In this document: in pieces, positions 32,701 through 45,157 of the stretch
How positions within the stretch are numbered: the stretch's first letter is position 1
Layout: each line of letters begins with the position of its first letter
Origin: Tetrapyrgos nigripes
Lineage: Eukaryota > Basidiomycota > Agaricomycetes > Agaricales > Campanellaceae
Length of the DNA stretch: 64,000 nt
Assembly: GCA_013368315.1 (NCBI GenBank)
Contig: JAACJM010000041.1
Span: forward strand, 186,001 to 250,000
Direction of reading: 5' to 3'
Notes under the pieces: model-generated
What the model was told of the DNA's origin: nothing
Databases searched by the model: none
Seen by the model: only the letters and a program-made list of their open reading frames with translations
Made by a program: the position numbers and the translations under genes

Positions 32701-33272
32701 TGAACATCCTGAGCTTGTCCCAATAGGAAACCCACCTGGGATTTTCAAAGATGTTACAGATGGTTCAAGTACAGATGGAGATGACCAAGATTGGATTGGT
32801 GACACTTCTCAGCTAGCTAACAGCATGTGGAGGCAACTCAAAAATCAAGATGCATCCACAAAGCACCGTCAGAGTTCTGCATTCACACAGAGCTCCATCA
32901 GTAGATCATCCTCTCCTACTGAAGATCCTGACCATTCCTTCGCTGTTGATACTCAGTCTGGGTATTCTTCAGATAACTTCACACGTGCAAGTTCCCCAGT
33001 TGCATATGGTAATGATGGTGAAGAGGAGGTAAGCAATTTTCATTGACTATTTTTGGTTACTATTAATCTCACATTGCAAAAAGCTTCAGAAATATGAGGA
33101 ATTTGCAGAAGCACGAGCCCAAGAATTACGACTTGCAGCTGAATTAATAGAGCAACAAATCCCATATGAAAACTTTTCTTGGCTGAAAAGTCTTCATGAC
33201 TGCAAACTTGGACATGATGTTCATCACTTTGTGAAAGACATTGCTAGTTTTGAAGATTCACGTGGTCTTTGA
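29791..33272 (+). pseudogene. MULE transposase
   Basis: Multi-exon gene from ATG 29,791 (exon 1 to 29,986, exon 2 30,053-30,118) to TGA 33,270-33,272. Exon 1 encodes a CxxC...CxxC zinc ribbon (CLCKGCARTLPLTTEFW and CLAC). The centre has the FAR1/MULE pattern: a KYHCAQ..KCQH-type DNA-binding part, EFSLDSA with a candidate catalytic Asp, then FMLTDKNLPEINACSKAFP and LCFWHCLRAVK. Near the C-terminus lies a SWIM zinc finger (WICNCGQQKYNSHALCKHLV, 32,523-32,582). The last exon (33,088-33,272) is charged. Defects: a one-base frameshift near 30,270 and TGA at 30,913-30,915 (RRAIY*LASEA). The encoded protein cannot be made in one piece, although the termini are intact and could be moved by an active relative. 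Confidence 0.85.
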
Positions 33273-33371
33273 CCAACCACATGGGCGAATGCGTCGATGA
33301 AAGGAGTCAAACGATGCGAACAGAACACTTTGGGTTATCAAGTGCAGAAGGAAAGATAGCGTACTTGATGT

Positions 33372-33591
33372 ATCTCACTCAAAAATAAATATAATTCGAT
33401 ATTTTTTTGGTATACATAATTATACACATAGTAAATCACTATATACGGCTACGCTCCCCTTAGAAATAGCCCGTTGTGGAGGGATGGATGTGGGAGGTGG
33501 GCAGTGGGCGGGACTTGTCTCGATTTGCGACGCGTGGATCTTAAGTAAGCAAGTCACGTGAAAGAACTTTGGTGGGTGAATAGTGTCTTGT
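33372..33591. repeat. MULE right terminal inverted repeat
   Basis: 220 bp, inverted copy of the left repeat; ends at 33,591 next to the second CCTTGACTC. Confidence 0.95.
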
Positions 33592-36380
33592 CCTTGACTC
33601 ATATCATGTTGTCAAGAGGCGCGTCGCTGCTCTGACTGGTGTCATTGAAGTACGGGAGGACATGTGCATCAACAGCTGTCATGCATTCACAGGTCCTTTT
33701 GAGGACAAGGACGCTTGTACCATTTGTGGAGAATCTCACTGGGATCCTATCCAGCTTGAGAAGTATGAGAAAAAGGTCCCCAGGCTCACTTTTTGCACTT
33801 TTCCCTTGGGACCAATATTGCAGGCACTCTGGAGATCAAGAGAGAGTGCTGCATCGATGCTGTACCGTCAACAGAAGACCCAAGCAATGTTGGATGAGTC
33901 TCCTGACGATCCTCTCATATACAATGATATTTTCTCAGGCTCTCAATACGATAAACTCGTGGAGTCAGAGGAGATCAAATTGACCGACCACGATGTTTTC
34001 ATCTCATTTTCCATTGACAGCGCACAGCTGTACAAGAATAAGAAGTCGGACACTTACATCGTGATTTTCAAAATCGAAAACCTTCCTCCTCACCTCCGTT
34101 TCCTTGTCAAATCATCCTTTGTTGCATGTATCATCCCTGGTCCTTCCAAGCCCAAAATCCTCGAATCATTTATCTTCCACAGTTTCTACCATCTTTCTGC
34201 ACTTCAACGTGCAAACAATGAGAAGGGGATCTGCATCTGGGATGCAATTAGCTGCAGTGTATTTGACCAGCACGTCTTTTTTGCTTTGGCACTTGCCGAT
34301 ACAGTAGCGCTGCCAGAACTGGATGGTCGGGTCAGACATCATGGAGCTTTTGGTTGTCGACTCGGGTGTGAAATGAAGGGAAGGCACAAACCGAATTCCG
34401 GACACTACTACTCAGTCCATCTATGACCTGACAACTACACCGTTGATGCCTGCAACCACGATGACTTTGATTTCACTAATGCCAATCGCCTAATTCCAGC
34501 TTCCATTGAGCAGTACAACAATGCTGTAGTGAAGGTTATCAACTCCTCTTCCGAGGCAGCCTACAAGAAAATCCGAAAGGCAATGGGTATCAGCAAACCA
34601 AGCATTCTGCTGGGCCTCCTTCAGAATTACATGTTCCCTTTTCCACAGTGTATCTCTCTTGACCAGATGCATCTCATCCAGATCAATATATCTGAACTGT
34701 TGATACAAGTTTGGCAAGGGACGATAGAGTGCGCTGCCTCAGACGACATTAATACATGGGAGTGGAGGACCCTTGTTGGCGATACGTGGATTTCTCATGG
34801 AGACGCTGTTGTCCATGCTACCAAATACTTCCCATCTTCCTTTCACCATCCACCTCGTAATCCTGTTGAGAAGATAAACAGTGGTTACAAGGCCACTGAA
34901 TACTTCCTCTACATCTTTGGCCTCTGTCCAGGTCTATTACGAGGACTACTCCCACCTCAGTACTGGAGGCATTTCTGCCTCCTTGTTGCTGCAGTCTGAA
35001 TTCTCATGCAGCGCTCAGTCACCAATGATGAATCGCAATTAGCACACTGGTATCTCATCCAATTTGTTGACGAGTACAAGAAGATTTACTATCAACGACA
35101 GGTTGATCGCCTCCACTTTTGTCAGCCATGTCTCCATACCATTCTCCATAGTGTTCTGGAACTCCATCGTGTTGGACCTGGAGTATATTCTACACAGTTC
35201 CTGATGGAACGTATTATTGGCTTTCTCGGAATGAAAGTCTGTCAACCATCGAACCCATTTGCGAATCTCAGCAAGCAAGGACTTCGGCTCAACCAGGAAA
35301 ATTGCTTACGCAGCATGTGTCTGCAGCTCAACACAGACTTGTCTTACAAGCCTCGAGGGTCTCACGATATCAGTAACAGAGCTCTCTTTTTGCGTCCACG
35401 AGAAAAGAAGGTGTGGCGTCCAGCAGGAGCAGTTGCAGATGCCTTTATTAATGTGGGCATACCAGCTGACAATACTTACCAGAGGTGGGGTAGGATGCGT
35501 CTTTCTAATGGTCAAGTGATTCGGAGTCATTGGTCTGAATCTTGTTCAACTAGACGTGGGATACGGATATCAAGGAATGTCAAAGTAAGTCTCCTTCTAT
35601 TACTTAGTATGTACTTTTGCTTGAATGTGACTGATATATTGGTATAGCTACAGCTACAGCGATTACACATAGATGAAACAGTAGATTTTGGGGAAGTCCA
35701 ATTCTTTATTCTCTGTCCAGAGCCATGTGTGCTGGTGTCGTTCTATTCACGCCCAGAGGCAGACATGCTCGACGAATCACATGGGGCACTCTGGGCTTGT
35801 AGGTACAATGGAGAGAATTCCTTCAAGCTTGTCCCAGTTACATCTATTTTATCAGGAGTTTCTATGCAGCCTTTACCCACGCAGCCAGATGGAAGATCAG
35901 GCTTGTGGTTCGTTCTGGAAAAGGCAGGGGTGGAAGATGTTGCTCCTATTGGTATCAATGATGAGCTTGATGACAGACCTGATGAACTATAATTTTCTTG
36001 TTCCTCGATCATTTTTTGCCTCACAATGATCGCTGATTTATATGGTTTGTTATCATACTCCACTTTATTGTGGCTTATATTTTCTAGGCTACGCAGTTCA
36101 GATACAATAAAGTTCCGTTTTGCCAAGTACTGCGTTCCCTAGTACATACTACATCCACCAGGTATTATGTAGTACATTTTTCTAATTTGAAACAAATTTA
36201 ACCTTCTCAGCCTCCTTACAGACCACTGTACCTCCCACAGCTGACTGCTGCACAACTCTAGAGACACTGGACTGGCAGTTTGTCGATGGGTCACAAGCAC
36301 GTGTGGAGACACATACAGTCACACTCACGTGGTCTTTCTTTTCGCGTTTGTTGATTGTCCTTTCTTTGCTCTTGACCACA

Positions 36381-37890
36381 ATGTCTACGACCTGGAACTC
36401 ATCAAACTATGGCCAACAGCAAGGATACAACAATAGTTTCACTCTGAACCAAGGTTATTCGGTATGTATTCATCTTATCAAGCTCATGTACTGCTGTATC
36501 ACTGGGTCTATCACAGGCAATAGCAAACCGCATGGGCATGTCCCAATATGTGGATCAGGGTCCTAACCAAACCTAGTCTACCCTCCAGGTATGCCTTTCT
36601 CCATATAGCTCTATCTATTTGCTGAGTCGTTGGCATTCTTTTACAGGAACCAGATCGACATCCTATGCCGGGTAAAGCAGGTAATGCGCTAGGCGTGTCT
36701 TCATACACAGACCAGCGTGTTAATCAGCATGATATACCTCTTCAGGTATGTTTATTTCATCAGGAAAGCTCTCATTAACCGATGCTTTTTGTTTTTACAG
36801 AATCATGTTTCCCCAACAATGCATACAGTCACAGTAGCAGACCTTCTTTACACCTACCGTAACCTGGCGGTCACTAACCTTTGGAACAAGAAGGAGAGAT
36901 TACAGGCAGAACTAAACACGGAAAGGTACGTTAGCAGTGTACTCTTTCTGTGCTTTTACCAACGCCTTATAGGAATTTGAACCAAGGCCTCCTCAACACG
37001 CTGGCAACAAGACCATTGGTTGTACCCCAAACAGCTGGTAGTACAATGACTGCATCTGCTGCACCTGCTCCAGCTTCCTCTGATGTTTCTGGTTCTGTAA
37101 CTCGCCTACACCCATCTGGCCGTAGTTTCCCTCCATTCCCTGGACTCTCTCGCAGTGATCACCCTGACATCAAACCTTGGACTCCTTCGGAGTGGGATAG
37201 CCTCAAGAGTGCGAACCCCAAGCTTCCGAAGCTTCACTATCTTGTAGATGGAGATGGAAACACCCCTGACACCTCAAGACTGCGATTTATGTCCACCATT
37301 GCTACTGGAGTCTTCAATCAATGGATTGCAGAACAGTGCGCACCAAAGAGTGCGACAAAGGTTACCAGGGCCGCCTTCGGCTATTTTCAGCATGTCATGT
37401 GCAAGACCTTCATTGAGTTCCAACTTGCAGACTCAGACTGGAAGCTTCGCAAATATCTTGGCTACAAGTATCCTGATTTCACCCCGGAGGACGGAGGTGA
37501 TTGGTTCTTAATCTCCTCATGCTTTGTCTGCTTTGACTAACTAGCTTTGTTACAGACTCTGATGAAGCAAAGGTGAAACATAAGCTCTCCCATTCTTCTG
37601 TTCTCTTTTGTTATTCTAATATCTGCATCCATTTTTCTAGACAAACCACTGGATGATGGGGTTGGGGAGCCAAGCTTGAAACCAAAACCGAAGGCAAAAC
37701 CGCAGCCAAAGCCCAAATCAACCAAGGTAATGAAAACGGCTCCAAATACCACTCCCGTGGTCATTGACAACGACCAGAAGTTCCCGACCACCCCACCCCC
37801 TTCCTCACTGCGATGTGTTTGCCCCTCAAGTTTGTCTGTACCTTCATCCTTCAGTGACAGTTTTCACTGCAGGTGTCCACTGTCTTGAGA
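36381..37890 (+). pseudogene. Second gene of the CACTA element (putative accessory/DNA-binding protein)
   Basis: Exons: 36,381-36,461; 36,517-36,588; 36,647-36,745; 36,801-36,925; 36,973-37,496; 37,556-37,572; then a Lys/Pro-rich end (KPKPKAKPQPKPK) from about 37,641 whose frame I could not join. All earlier phases fit, with ~55 bp introns. The N-terminus is Gln/Asn-rich (NSSNYGQQQGYNNS). The large exon holds PWTPSEWDSLKSANPKLPKL and GYKYPDFTPEDGG. An in-frame TAG sits at 36,574-36,576 (PNQT*STLQ; CAG to TAG possible). It follows the transposase in the same orientation about 390 bases downstream, the usual layout of a two-gene CACTA element; the link is inference. Confidence 0.5.
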
Positions 37891-39087
37891 GACTTCTTGG
37901 CTTGGTATACATGTGGATGTTGTGTATCTTTGTTCTAGCTCTTCCTTTGGTGCTATGTATACTTAATCCCTTCTCCAATGTATTATAGTAGTTTCCTATC
38001 AGTAAAAATCTTCTGGTCATATGCAATAGAAATCTAGAGAAAGAGGCTAGGTAAAATGTCTGCATAGCACCACTTGGTCTTAATGATTGGTATATAAGAC
38101 TATGTAACTTGTGCAGGATGAGTACATAGTGCTGCTAAAGTGCTATACACACTATGTAGATTTCTCTTTCTTTCTTGATACTGGACAATGAAGGGGGAGG
38201 CATTGGTATGGATTAAATGCAAAGATAAGTAGTGGCATCCCAAAGGACTGGCCCAGTATCATCAGTGGTGAGTTGCTGATTTTTCTAGTGGAAGGATGAC
38301 TGTAATTCAGCATCCAATTTTAGAGTTTCCATCCAAATTATATGATCCCTTATACATACATCACATGAAGAGTGTCAAGATGTATCGTCAGTTGGGATAC
38401 TTGAGACTAGATTGAAATCCAGTACTCAAACCAAGAGGAATCCACATACAGGACAAGCACAGTCAGTTTTCTTCTTGCATTACTCTGTGGCAAAATCAGC
38501 ATACAGGAACTGGTGTTCATGAGATATATCCCTTATAACTCAAGAAGATCTGGACTTACTTTCGATGTCGCTGAGAAAGATCTAGAACACATGCATCCAT
38601 ATGCTCCAGTGCTGTTGCACCTCAGAGACTCAGCAAGTACATCAGGCCATTGACATCTGTTTTCAGAGATTGACTGGCACTGTGTTGTTTGAAGTTAGGT
38701 CTCCATTCATGTCTTTGCTCAATAACAGTCAATGTCTGCTAATGTGAATAATCTTTGGATATCTTCAATGACTGCTATCTCACTAATTTTACCTTAACTG
38801 GATGTCCATTCAGGTCTGTTTGGCGTAAAATTGTCTGCTAATATTACTTACTTTCAACAATGCAATGTCTTACTCAAGCATCATGTTGCATATGTAACAT
38901 GGAAACTATGGTCTATTCAAAAGTATCAAAGTATCATCAATACTATGGAGAACAAGTCAAATCATGTTTATAAAGGATCTGCTTTTAATATTTTCAGATG
39001 TTTTTATGCATGAGATCACAGTGAGGGAGAGTACAAGTGCAGCTGTCTAGACCTCTTTTGATATTGTCAGGAACATTAATTCAGTCC
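37891..39087. other. Gene-free AT-rich stretch
   Basis: No supported coding. It probably includes the right end of the CACTA element, but no convincing CACTR/YAGTG terminus pair was found by eye. Confidence 0.4.
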
Positions 39088-42000
39088 TCAGCCATCATAG
39101 CATTGAGTCCAATTTTCCCTGTATACACATTCATCAAATAAAATTTTATTGTAGCCTTGCCTGGAAATGATTAATGTGTTCTCAGGTCTCCATAAAAGTT
39201 CACGGAATTGAGGAGGAATCCAAATAACTCCAGAAGGTTGAGCTAGAAAATGTACCCAACCTTCATCATCTAGTGCCCAGCTTGTATCTGAAAACAGAAA
39301 TCAGTACATTTTGGAAAGACTTGAGAGAATGAATGCATACTGATATCATTTCTAGAATGAGCAAAAGGTTGCTTTGGAAATATAGATAAGTATACTGTTT
39401 GTGCAAAAGTGAAAAGCAAAACTTGCTTTATCATTTCTCTTAGAGTGAAGATTCTGAATACACATAGCTGTGTTCCAAATCCTGATTGTTTTATCCCAAG
39501 ATGCAGAGACAAGCTTGGTCACATCAGGAGAAAAGGTCATTGAGTTCACTGTATGGCCATGTAAGATTTCAGTGATCTGGTTGCCTGCGGCCACATCCCA
39601 GAGCCTTAGAGTCTCATCCCAAGAGGCTGAGGCCAGCTTGGTGCCATCAGGAGAAAAGACCACTGAGTACACTGATTTTGTATGGCCCTGTAAGGGCTCT
39701 GTAACCTGAGTGCCAGTGGCCACATCCCAGAGCCTTAGAGTCTCATCTGAAGAGCCTGAAGCCAGCTTGGTGCCATCAGGAGAAAAGGCTACTGAGTGCA
39801 CAGTGTCTGTATGGCCTTGTACGGGTTCTCTAATCTGAGTGCCAGTGGCCACATCCCAGAGCCCTAGAGTCTCATCCCAAGAGCCTGAAGCAAGCTTGGT
39901 GCCATCAGAAGAAAAGGCCACTGAGTACACCTGGTCTGTATGGCCCCATAAGGTTTCAGTAATCTGAGTGCCTGTGGCCACATCCCAGAGCCTTAGAGTC
40001 TCATCCTCTGAGCCTGAAGCCAGCTTGGTGCTATCAGGAGAAAAGGTCACTGAGTCTGTATGGCCCTGTAATGGTTCTGTAATCTGAGTCCCTGTGGTCA
40101 CATCCCAGAGCCTTAGAGTCTCATCCCAAGAGCCTGAAGCCAGCTTGGTACCATCAGGAGAAAAAGCCACTGAAGTCACCCTATATGTATGGCCCTGTAA
40201 GGGTTCTGTAATCTGAGTGCCTGTGGCCACATCCCAGAGCCTTAGAGTCCCATCCCCAGAGCCTGAAGCAAGCTTGGTGCCATCAGGAGAAAAAGCCACT
40301 GACCACACACTGTCTGTATGGGCTTCTAAAGGTTCTCTAATCTGAGTGCCAGTGGCCACATCCCAGAGCCTTAGAGTCTCATCTGAAGAGCCTGAAGCCA
40401 GCTTGGTGCCATCAGGAGAAAAAGCCACTGGGTGCACTGTGTCTGTATGGCGTTGTAAGGGTTCTTTAATCTGGTTGCCTGTGGCCACATCCCAGAGCCT
40501 CAGAGTCTCATCTGAAGAGCCTGAAGCCAGCTTGGTGCCATCAGGAGAAAAGGCTACTGAGTTCACTGATTTTGTATGGCCCTGTAAGGATGTGGCCACA
40601 TCCCAGAGCCTTAGAGTCTTATCCTCAGAACCTGAAGCCAGGTTGGTGCCATCATGAGAAAAAGCCACTGCAGTCACTCTACCTGTATGGCCCTGTAAGG
40701 GTTCTGTATTTTGAGTGCCTGTAGTCACATTCCAGAGCCTCAGAGTTTTATCTACAGAGCCTGAAGCCAGCTCGGTACCATCAGGAGAAAAGCCCACTGC
40801 ATCCACCCTGTCTGTATGGCCTTGAAATTCTTGAATATATTTCCCTGTTAACAAATTCATTATGCCTATCATACCATCCTCTAGTCCTAAAGCCAATTTT
40901 TTTCCATCTGATGAAAAATCCATACAACTGATAGATGAATTCATCTTCCAATATCCTATAGATTGTTCTCCAGTGACTCTCTTTTCAAATTGAATTTTGT
41001 TTTTCAATTCTGGTTTGCCAATGAAGTTATATCACCAGGATGGAAGAAGACTCAGATATAGATGAGGAGTCATTTCCTTTACATCACTGCTTCCAATATA
41101 GCTCAAAAATTTTTGAATGCCCCAGATTACCTTTGTGATGTTCTCTAAGCCAACTGAAGCCTGAAATGAGGTTCAGTTGAGATTAGTGTTATAAGTCAAT
41201 ATTAACAAACATTTTCATACCTCTTCCAAAGACAATATAATCTCACTGCAATTTTCCAAATCTCCAATCAGATTCATTGCTTCAATTCAGAAAATTAACC
41301 TCTTTTTAAGAAATCTTGTCACTTCACTCCTAAGCTCAGCATCCATCTGTGATTGAGCCAAATGATATCCCCAGTAGTTACAAGCATATCTCAAAGTATC
41401 ATCAATCTTCTGTAATTTCTCTTCCATTCCAGGAACATCCTTATCAGCCAAAAAAGAAGAAGGCAGGTCACAGATGTTGAATTTGAGCTTGGTCAGTGTA
41501 CTGAAACACCTCTTTCTCAACAGAGTGTGATGATCTGCTTTCATGCAAACATAAATAGATCCTGCATGACTCTGTGCAAAGATGTAGTCCATAAATGATG
41601 CATGGAAAGTATAAACCAGTTTGTCAGTGTGACCAATGTACAGTACTGATTGAAGTAGTGTGACAGTCCCCTCTACATTCCTTATCTTGAGCTCAAGCAG
41701 GCCAGAGATGACAGAACATGACACAGGCCTGCCCACTGTAACTACAGTATGAAGAATCTTCAAATGCTCTTCAAACTCCTTTGAGGATGGCTCTCTGGGA
41801 TTTCTAGAGATTGCTACTTCAACAACTGTGCCATACAAGTAATCCAGATCCCCAGTCTGATTCTCTTCTGGTGCACTGGTAGGCTTGAGTATCTCATTCA
41901 GCCTGTCTTCAACATATCCTGGATAGTTCTTGATGTACCAGACCATGGTTGTAGCATAAATGAATAACTTGCCAGATTTTTCTGCAAGTTTGCTGATGTA

Positions 42001-43071
42001 CATATCTTTGTCCAGAGTAGTGAATTCTTCAAACTCTTCCAATTCCTCAAACTCTTCCTTGATAAATTTGGTAATATCAGCCTTCACTATTTCTTCCTCC
42101 ACATCATGCAGAAACATTCCTTCAACCTGGGATCCTAGGGGCAAAGGTCTATTGATTTTCAAATGCCTCTGAATGTGACCTTGAGGTCTGCTAGTCAAGA
42201 AAAACTTTAATCCAGCCATGGTCTGCTTTTTAATAGCAGGTATCAAAGCACTGAGGACTGATGAAATGTTTTCACATTCATCTAGTGCATCAATAACAAC
42301 CACTACAGTTTGCATATTTGCACTGGATGTCTTCTTCCATGGTTTCACATGTAGAAGGTCAAGCTGGATAGAAGGTGGCTTGGAAAACACCTCAGGTTCC
42401 TTTCTGAGAATCTCTACCAGTCCCTGTGCAAATGATGGCGAATGACTTGTCAGCTGGTATGCAATAGTGGGAATGATCAGGCTGTGATCTCTGCATTCTG
42501 GAATCTGTCAAGAGCAGAAGAAAGTTACTCCAAGCAATTCCTTGTCTTTTAGCTTGTTGCAAAAGGACATTGCAATGGTGCTTTTGCCTGTTCCTGCCAT
42601 TCCACAGATCCAATATCCAACAGTTTTGATCAATGATTCTCCAGTTGCCCAATCTTCAATCTCCTTGAGAATGGCCTCTCTGGTTCCCTTTGTGCACTCC
42701 TTTCGAGTATACCCTGTACTATCATTCGCGTCATAAAGGGCATTTTTTGCTCTTCGCATATTGCGAATAAGCTCATTTTGGCTGATGTTCTGAGCAATCT
42801 GTAGCCCATAGTGAATGTGCTGATCACAGCCTACAGCAGTAATGGTATTGCCTTGGAAAATACTTGAAATTGGTGACTTTCTCAATCATTTCTTTCCATA
42901 AAAACCATAAGCAAATTACAAACCTGATGTCCCTATTTCCTGCAAGGGGATTTCCATCTCCAGGTGGTCTTAATCATGATGAACAAATCAGTAAAGTGCC
43001 CACAGCTAATGCAATAAGTTCACATACCCAACTTCTGGTTTGCTTGAATTCAGAAGTCCACTAGAATCCAT
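39088..43071 (-). pseudogene. NACHT-WD40 NLR-like protein (STAND), three in-frame TGA codons
   Basis: Exons (minus): 43,071-43,028; 42,968-42,924; 42,880-41,221; 41,160-39,396; 39,287-39,088. Phases join and total 1238 codons. A short variable N-terminus is followed by a NACHT ATPase: Walker A GMAGTGKSTIA, then FFCS*QIPECRDHSLIIPTIAY, Walker B VVVVIDALDEC and the sensor FFLTSRPQGHI. A helical arm (ACNYWGYHLAQ) follows, then ~11 near-identical WD40 repeats plus a degenerate first one, and a C-terminal block typical of agaric homologues (SWALDDEGWVHF, WIPPQFRELLWRP). Such proteins act as cytosolic non-self sensors in fungal heterokaryon incompatibility (HNWD family of Podospora). Internal TGAs at 42,508, 41,287 and 41,032 break it; at the first the family has Arg, at the second probably Trp. 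Everything else is open and spliceable. Confidence 0.85.
39480..40845 (-). repeat. WD40 repeat array with high internal identity
   Basis: Eleven tandem ~129-bp units (43 codons) encode HT..V.SVAFSPDGTKLASGS and D.TLRLWDVATGTQI. Units differ mainly at a few codons: the residues after HT and the residue before D in S.D (V, E, S, G, W). One unit (near 40,040) lacks three codons, and the third unit from the N-terminal side is also short. High nucleotide identity between units implies recent duplication or gene conversion. Confidence 0.9.
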
Positions 43072-45157
43072 TGCAGCTGCCCACCAACAATGTGGTTGGT
43101 TACAGGTAAAGATGCAGCAAAAGAGTCAAGGGCACATGACTTGCAACTTAATGGCCCCTCACAAAAGTCAAACATCTGTCTTGATCATGTGACCTCACAT
43201 GTTCGAGGCGTAAACGTGAACCATGATTACGACGCAGAAGCTACACCCCCTCGTCTGACCCATACTTCTCTATAATGGGCTACTGGCATATTGTGTTCTC
43301 TCCTAATACCACATCACATGTAGTACAATATTGATGCTAGTAATCCTAATGAAGGGGGTGTGGGCCATTGCTAGAGTGTGGCGAGTACAAGGCTGTCTCT
43401 TTAGAATTATACAGTACATATATTTATTTATTATAGAACTTTTTACCCTCCCCCCTCTCAACTTGTACACGAAATTAGGGCAGTTCATAAAATGTACAGT
43501 GCATATGACTTCTTTGAGAACTTCTCTTGACTTCCCAATACAAAATTTGGACTAACAGATTATTTCCTTTTTTTCCCCCCTTTTTACTGGATCAGACAAG
43601 AGAATTACAAACTTGTGATTTGGCCACATGACATTGAGTCAGTATGAATGCCCAAGATTGGGCCACGAGTATTGAGTGACATACTTAGTGCTAGAATACA
43701 TTAAGCCATACTGAAAATATGCTGTCCTTGAGATTATGCCAAGAGTATTGAGAGTCATAGAGCCAGCAGAAAGATTTGCAAAGAAAGAGTCATTTGAGCC
43801 CAAGAATCTCTCAGCAAAAGAAAATGAAATAGGAGTAAAGGCAGTTAAGATCATAGGTGGCAAAAAGATGGTCAAAGTAACCATAGCCAAGTGCAGACAA
43901 GAACAGAGTAATCAAGGTAGTGCAAGACAGGACAGATGCACATGATGGTTGAAAAGGAGAGTGAGCGCAACACAGGCAACTCTTACACCGTTGGATCAAA
44001 CAGAAAGCCAATGGCTTAAAATTGTCAAGCAATAAACAACATGTAACCCTATATATATGGACTCCTACTAAGCCATCAGATGCAATTATCAAAAAATACA
44101 TATATAAGGAAGATCTGTCACAAGTACATTGAGCATGGGGAGCACACAGACTCACAAAGCCTCCCTTCGCTCCCATTGCTCACTGCTCCTTGATGACCCA
44201 CCTCCAAATCTCTTCGTACTACTCATCTGGATGTCATAGGCCAAACTGGGGATTTTTCACCTCAACAGAAAGTAGAATTGGAAGGAGAGATGTACACAGA
44301 GGGTATAGAGTGAGACGGAGATGTTGTGAGAAACAAAATGATGCTAAATAGAATAGCTAGTAATAGTCAGTATCTCAAAAGAGATAGATTTCTGTCAGAA
44401 TAAGTTTCTTACCTCAGAAAAATTTTGTGAATAGGCAGATGTGAGATGAAGTACTTGTAGTACTAATATAGTTCACAAAATTTTCTGAGAAATAGAGTCA
44501 GATATGATAATGAGGCAGTCTGGCAGGAATAACTCACCGAAAAATTATCAAGTAAGTGGCAGGCAGGTAGGCAGGATAGAGTCAAGTCTCTATTGTCAAC
44601 AATTTGGAGGATTCTTATGATCCAAAAGCATCTGCTGAAACTTCAGCACTCTTGGTCATACCCCTAATTGTCTGGACGGGTATCAAATAGATTTGAAATT
44701 TGATCGTTGATTGAGCTTCAAATGAGACAGGAGCAATGGCAACAGATGTATCAGGCAAGGAGATTGCGTACTCCGAATCGGAGGTCTCCAAAGCGGCAAA
44801 CTGCTGTGTCAACACCTATAACCAAAAATCTAGTCTGACTTCTTTCCGACCTCCTGATTGCATATTGCTTCCACAGTCCAGACCATGAACTGGATCATGG
44901 ACTGATTCACAAAGAGTCAGTTTGGAACATTCCAGCCCTGCTGGGTTAAGGGTCCAGGTCACAAGTCTGGGTCCTTTTGCTGGGTCCTCCGGGTCATGTT
45001 CCCCAGTGCGTCCTTTCCCTCCTGCCTTCATGACAACTACGATACCCACCTTCTGTGATGCCCTAAGCTACGACCTACCATAATCGCCTTTGATAATTAG
45101 TTAGTCGCCCTCATTTAATCAACTCTCTTTACATGTTTTGTTTACCTCTTGCCTCTC
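43072..45157. other. Stretch without a supported gene
   Basis: Short frames only. TTGTACACGAAATTAGGGC near 43,463 resembles TTGTACACAAAATTGGGC near 15,428, which may be remnants of one repeat family. A 70-codon basic frame at 43,736-43,945 lacks recognisable features. Confidence 0.35.
44413..44489. repeat. Imperfect hairpin
   Basis: CTCAGAAAAATTTTGTGAA at 44,413-44,431 pairs with TTCACAAAATTTTCTGAG at 44,472-44,489. Short inverted repeat of unknown role, possibly a worn MITE. Confidence 0.55.

Larger units (their letters stand above)
29452..33591 (+). mobile_element. Mutator-like element (MULE), 4140 bp, 9-bp target duplication
   Basis: The termini are ~220-bp inverted repeats (29,452-29,671 and 33,372-33,591) starting ACAAGACGCTATTCACCCAC, and differ at only a few sites. 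Perfect 9-bp duplications CCTTGACTC flank the element (29,443-29,451 and 33,592-33,600). Long inverted repeats, a 9-bp duplication and a transposase with a SWIM zinc finger define a MULE. It lies inside the coding exon of the CACTA transposase. Confidence 0.95.
28510..35992 (+). pseudogene. CACTA (EnSpm) transposase, Tnp2 type, split by a MULE
   Basis: Pieces: 28,510-28,837; 28,883-29,451; interruption by a 4.14 kb MULE plus one 9-bp duplication; 33,601-35,584; 35,648-35,992. The N-terminus has a zinc-finger-like CNCEKCKG..RHLK; an acidic, Ser/Pro-rich linker follows. The core reads MCINSCHAFTGPFEDKDACTICGES, the Cys-rich signature of fungal Tnp2 transposases, then HHGAFGCRLGCEMKGRHKP and the DQMHLIQINIS and LLPPQYWRHFCLLVAAV blocks. 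The last exon starts VDFGEVQFFIL. Defects: a one-base frameshift near 28,655, in-frame TGA at 34,424-34,426 and 34,997-34,999, and the MULE. With the MULE and one duplication removed the frame continues exactly. CACTA transposases cut and paste elements with CACTR termini; I did not find this element's ends. Confidence 0.85.

Noticed and set aside
33420..33602. 60-codon minus-strand frame matching the one ending near 29,620
   Set aside because: Both copies are the MULE terminal inverted repeat read in the same frame; no gene.
40346..40657. Plus-strand frame with repeated SQSLRVSSEEPEASLVPSGEK
   Set aside because: Antisense of the WD40 repeats of the NLR; repetition and openness follow from the repeat.
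42508..42531. A 24-nt intron (GTAACT..GACAG) removing the first TGA of the NLR
   Set aside because: Too short compared with the 43-108 bp introns of the same gene, and it would remove the conserved FFCS block.
39088..43071. TGA recoded as an amino acid in this genome
   Set aside because: TGA also ends intact-looking frames here (for example the gene at 27,390) and TGG is the normal Trp codon; mutation of CGA/TGG is simpler.
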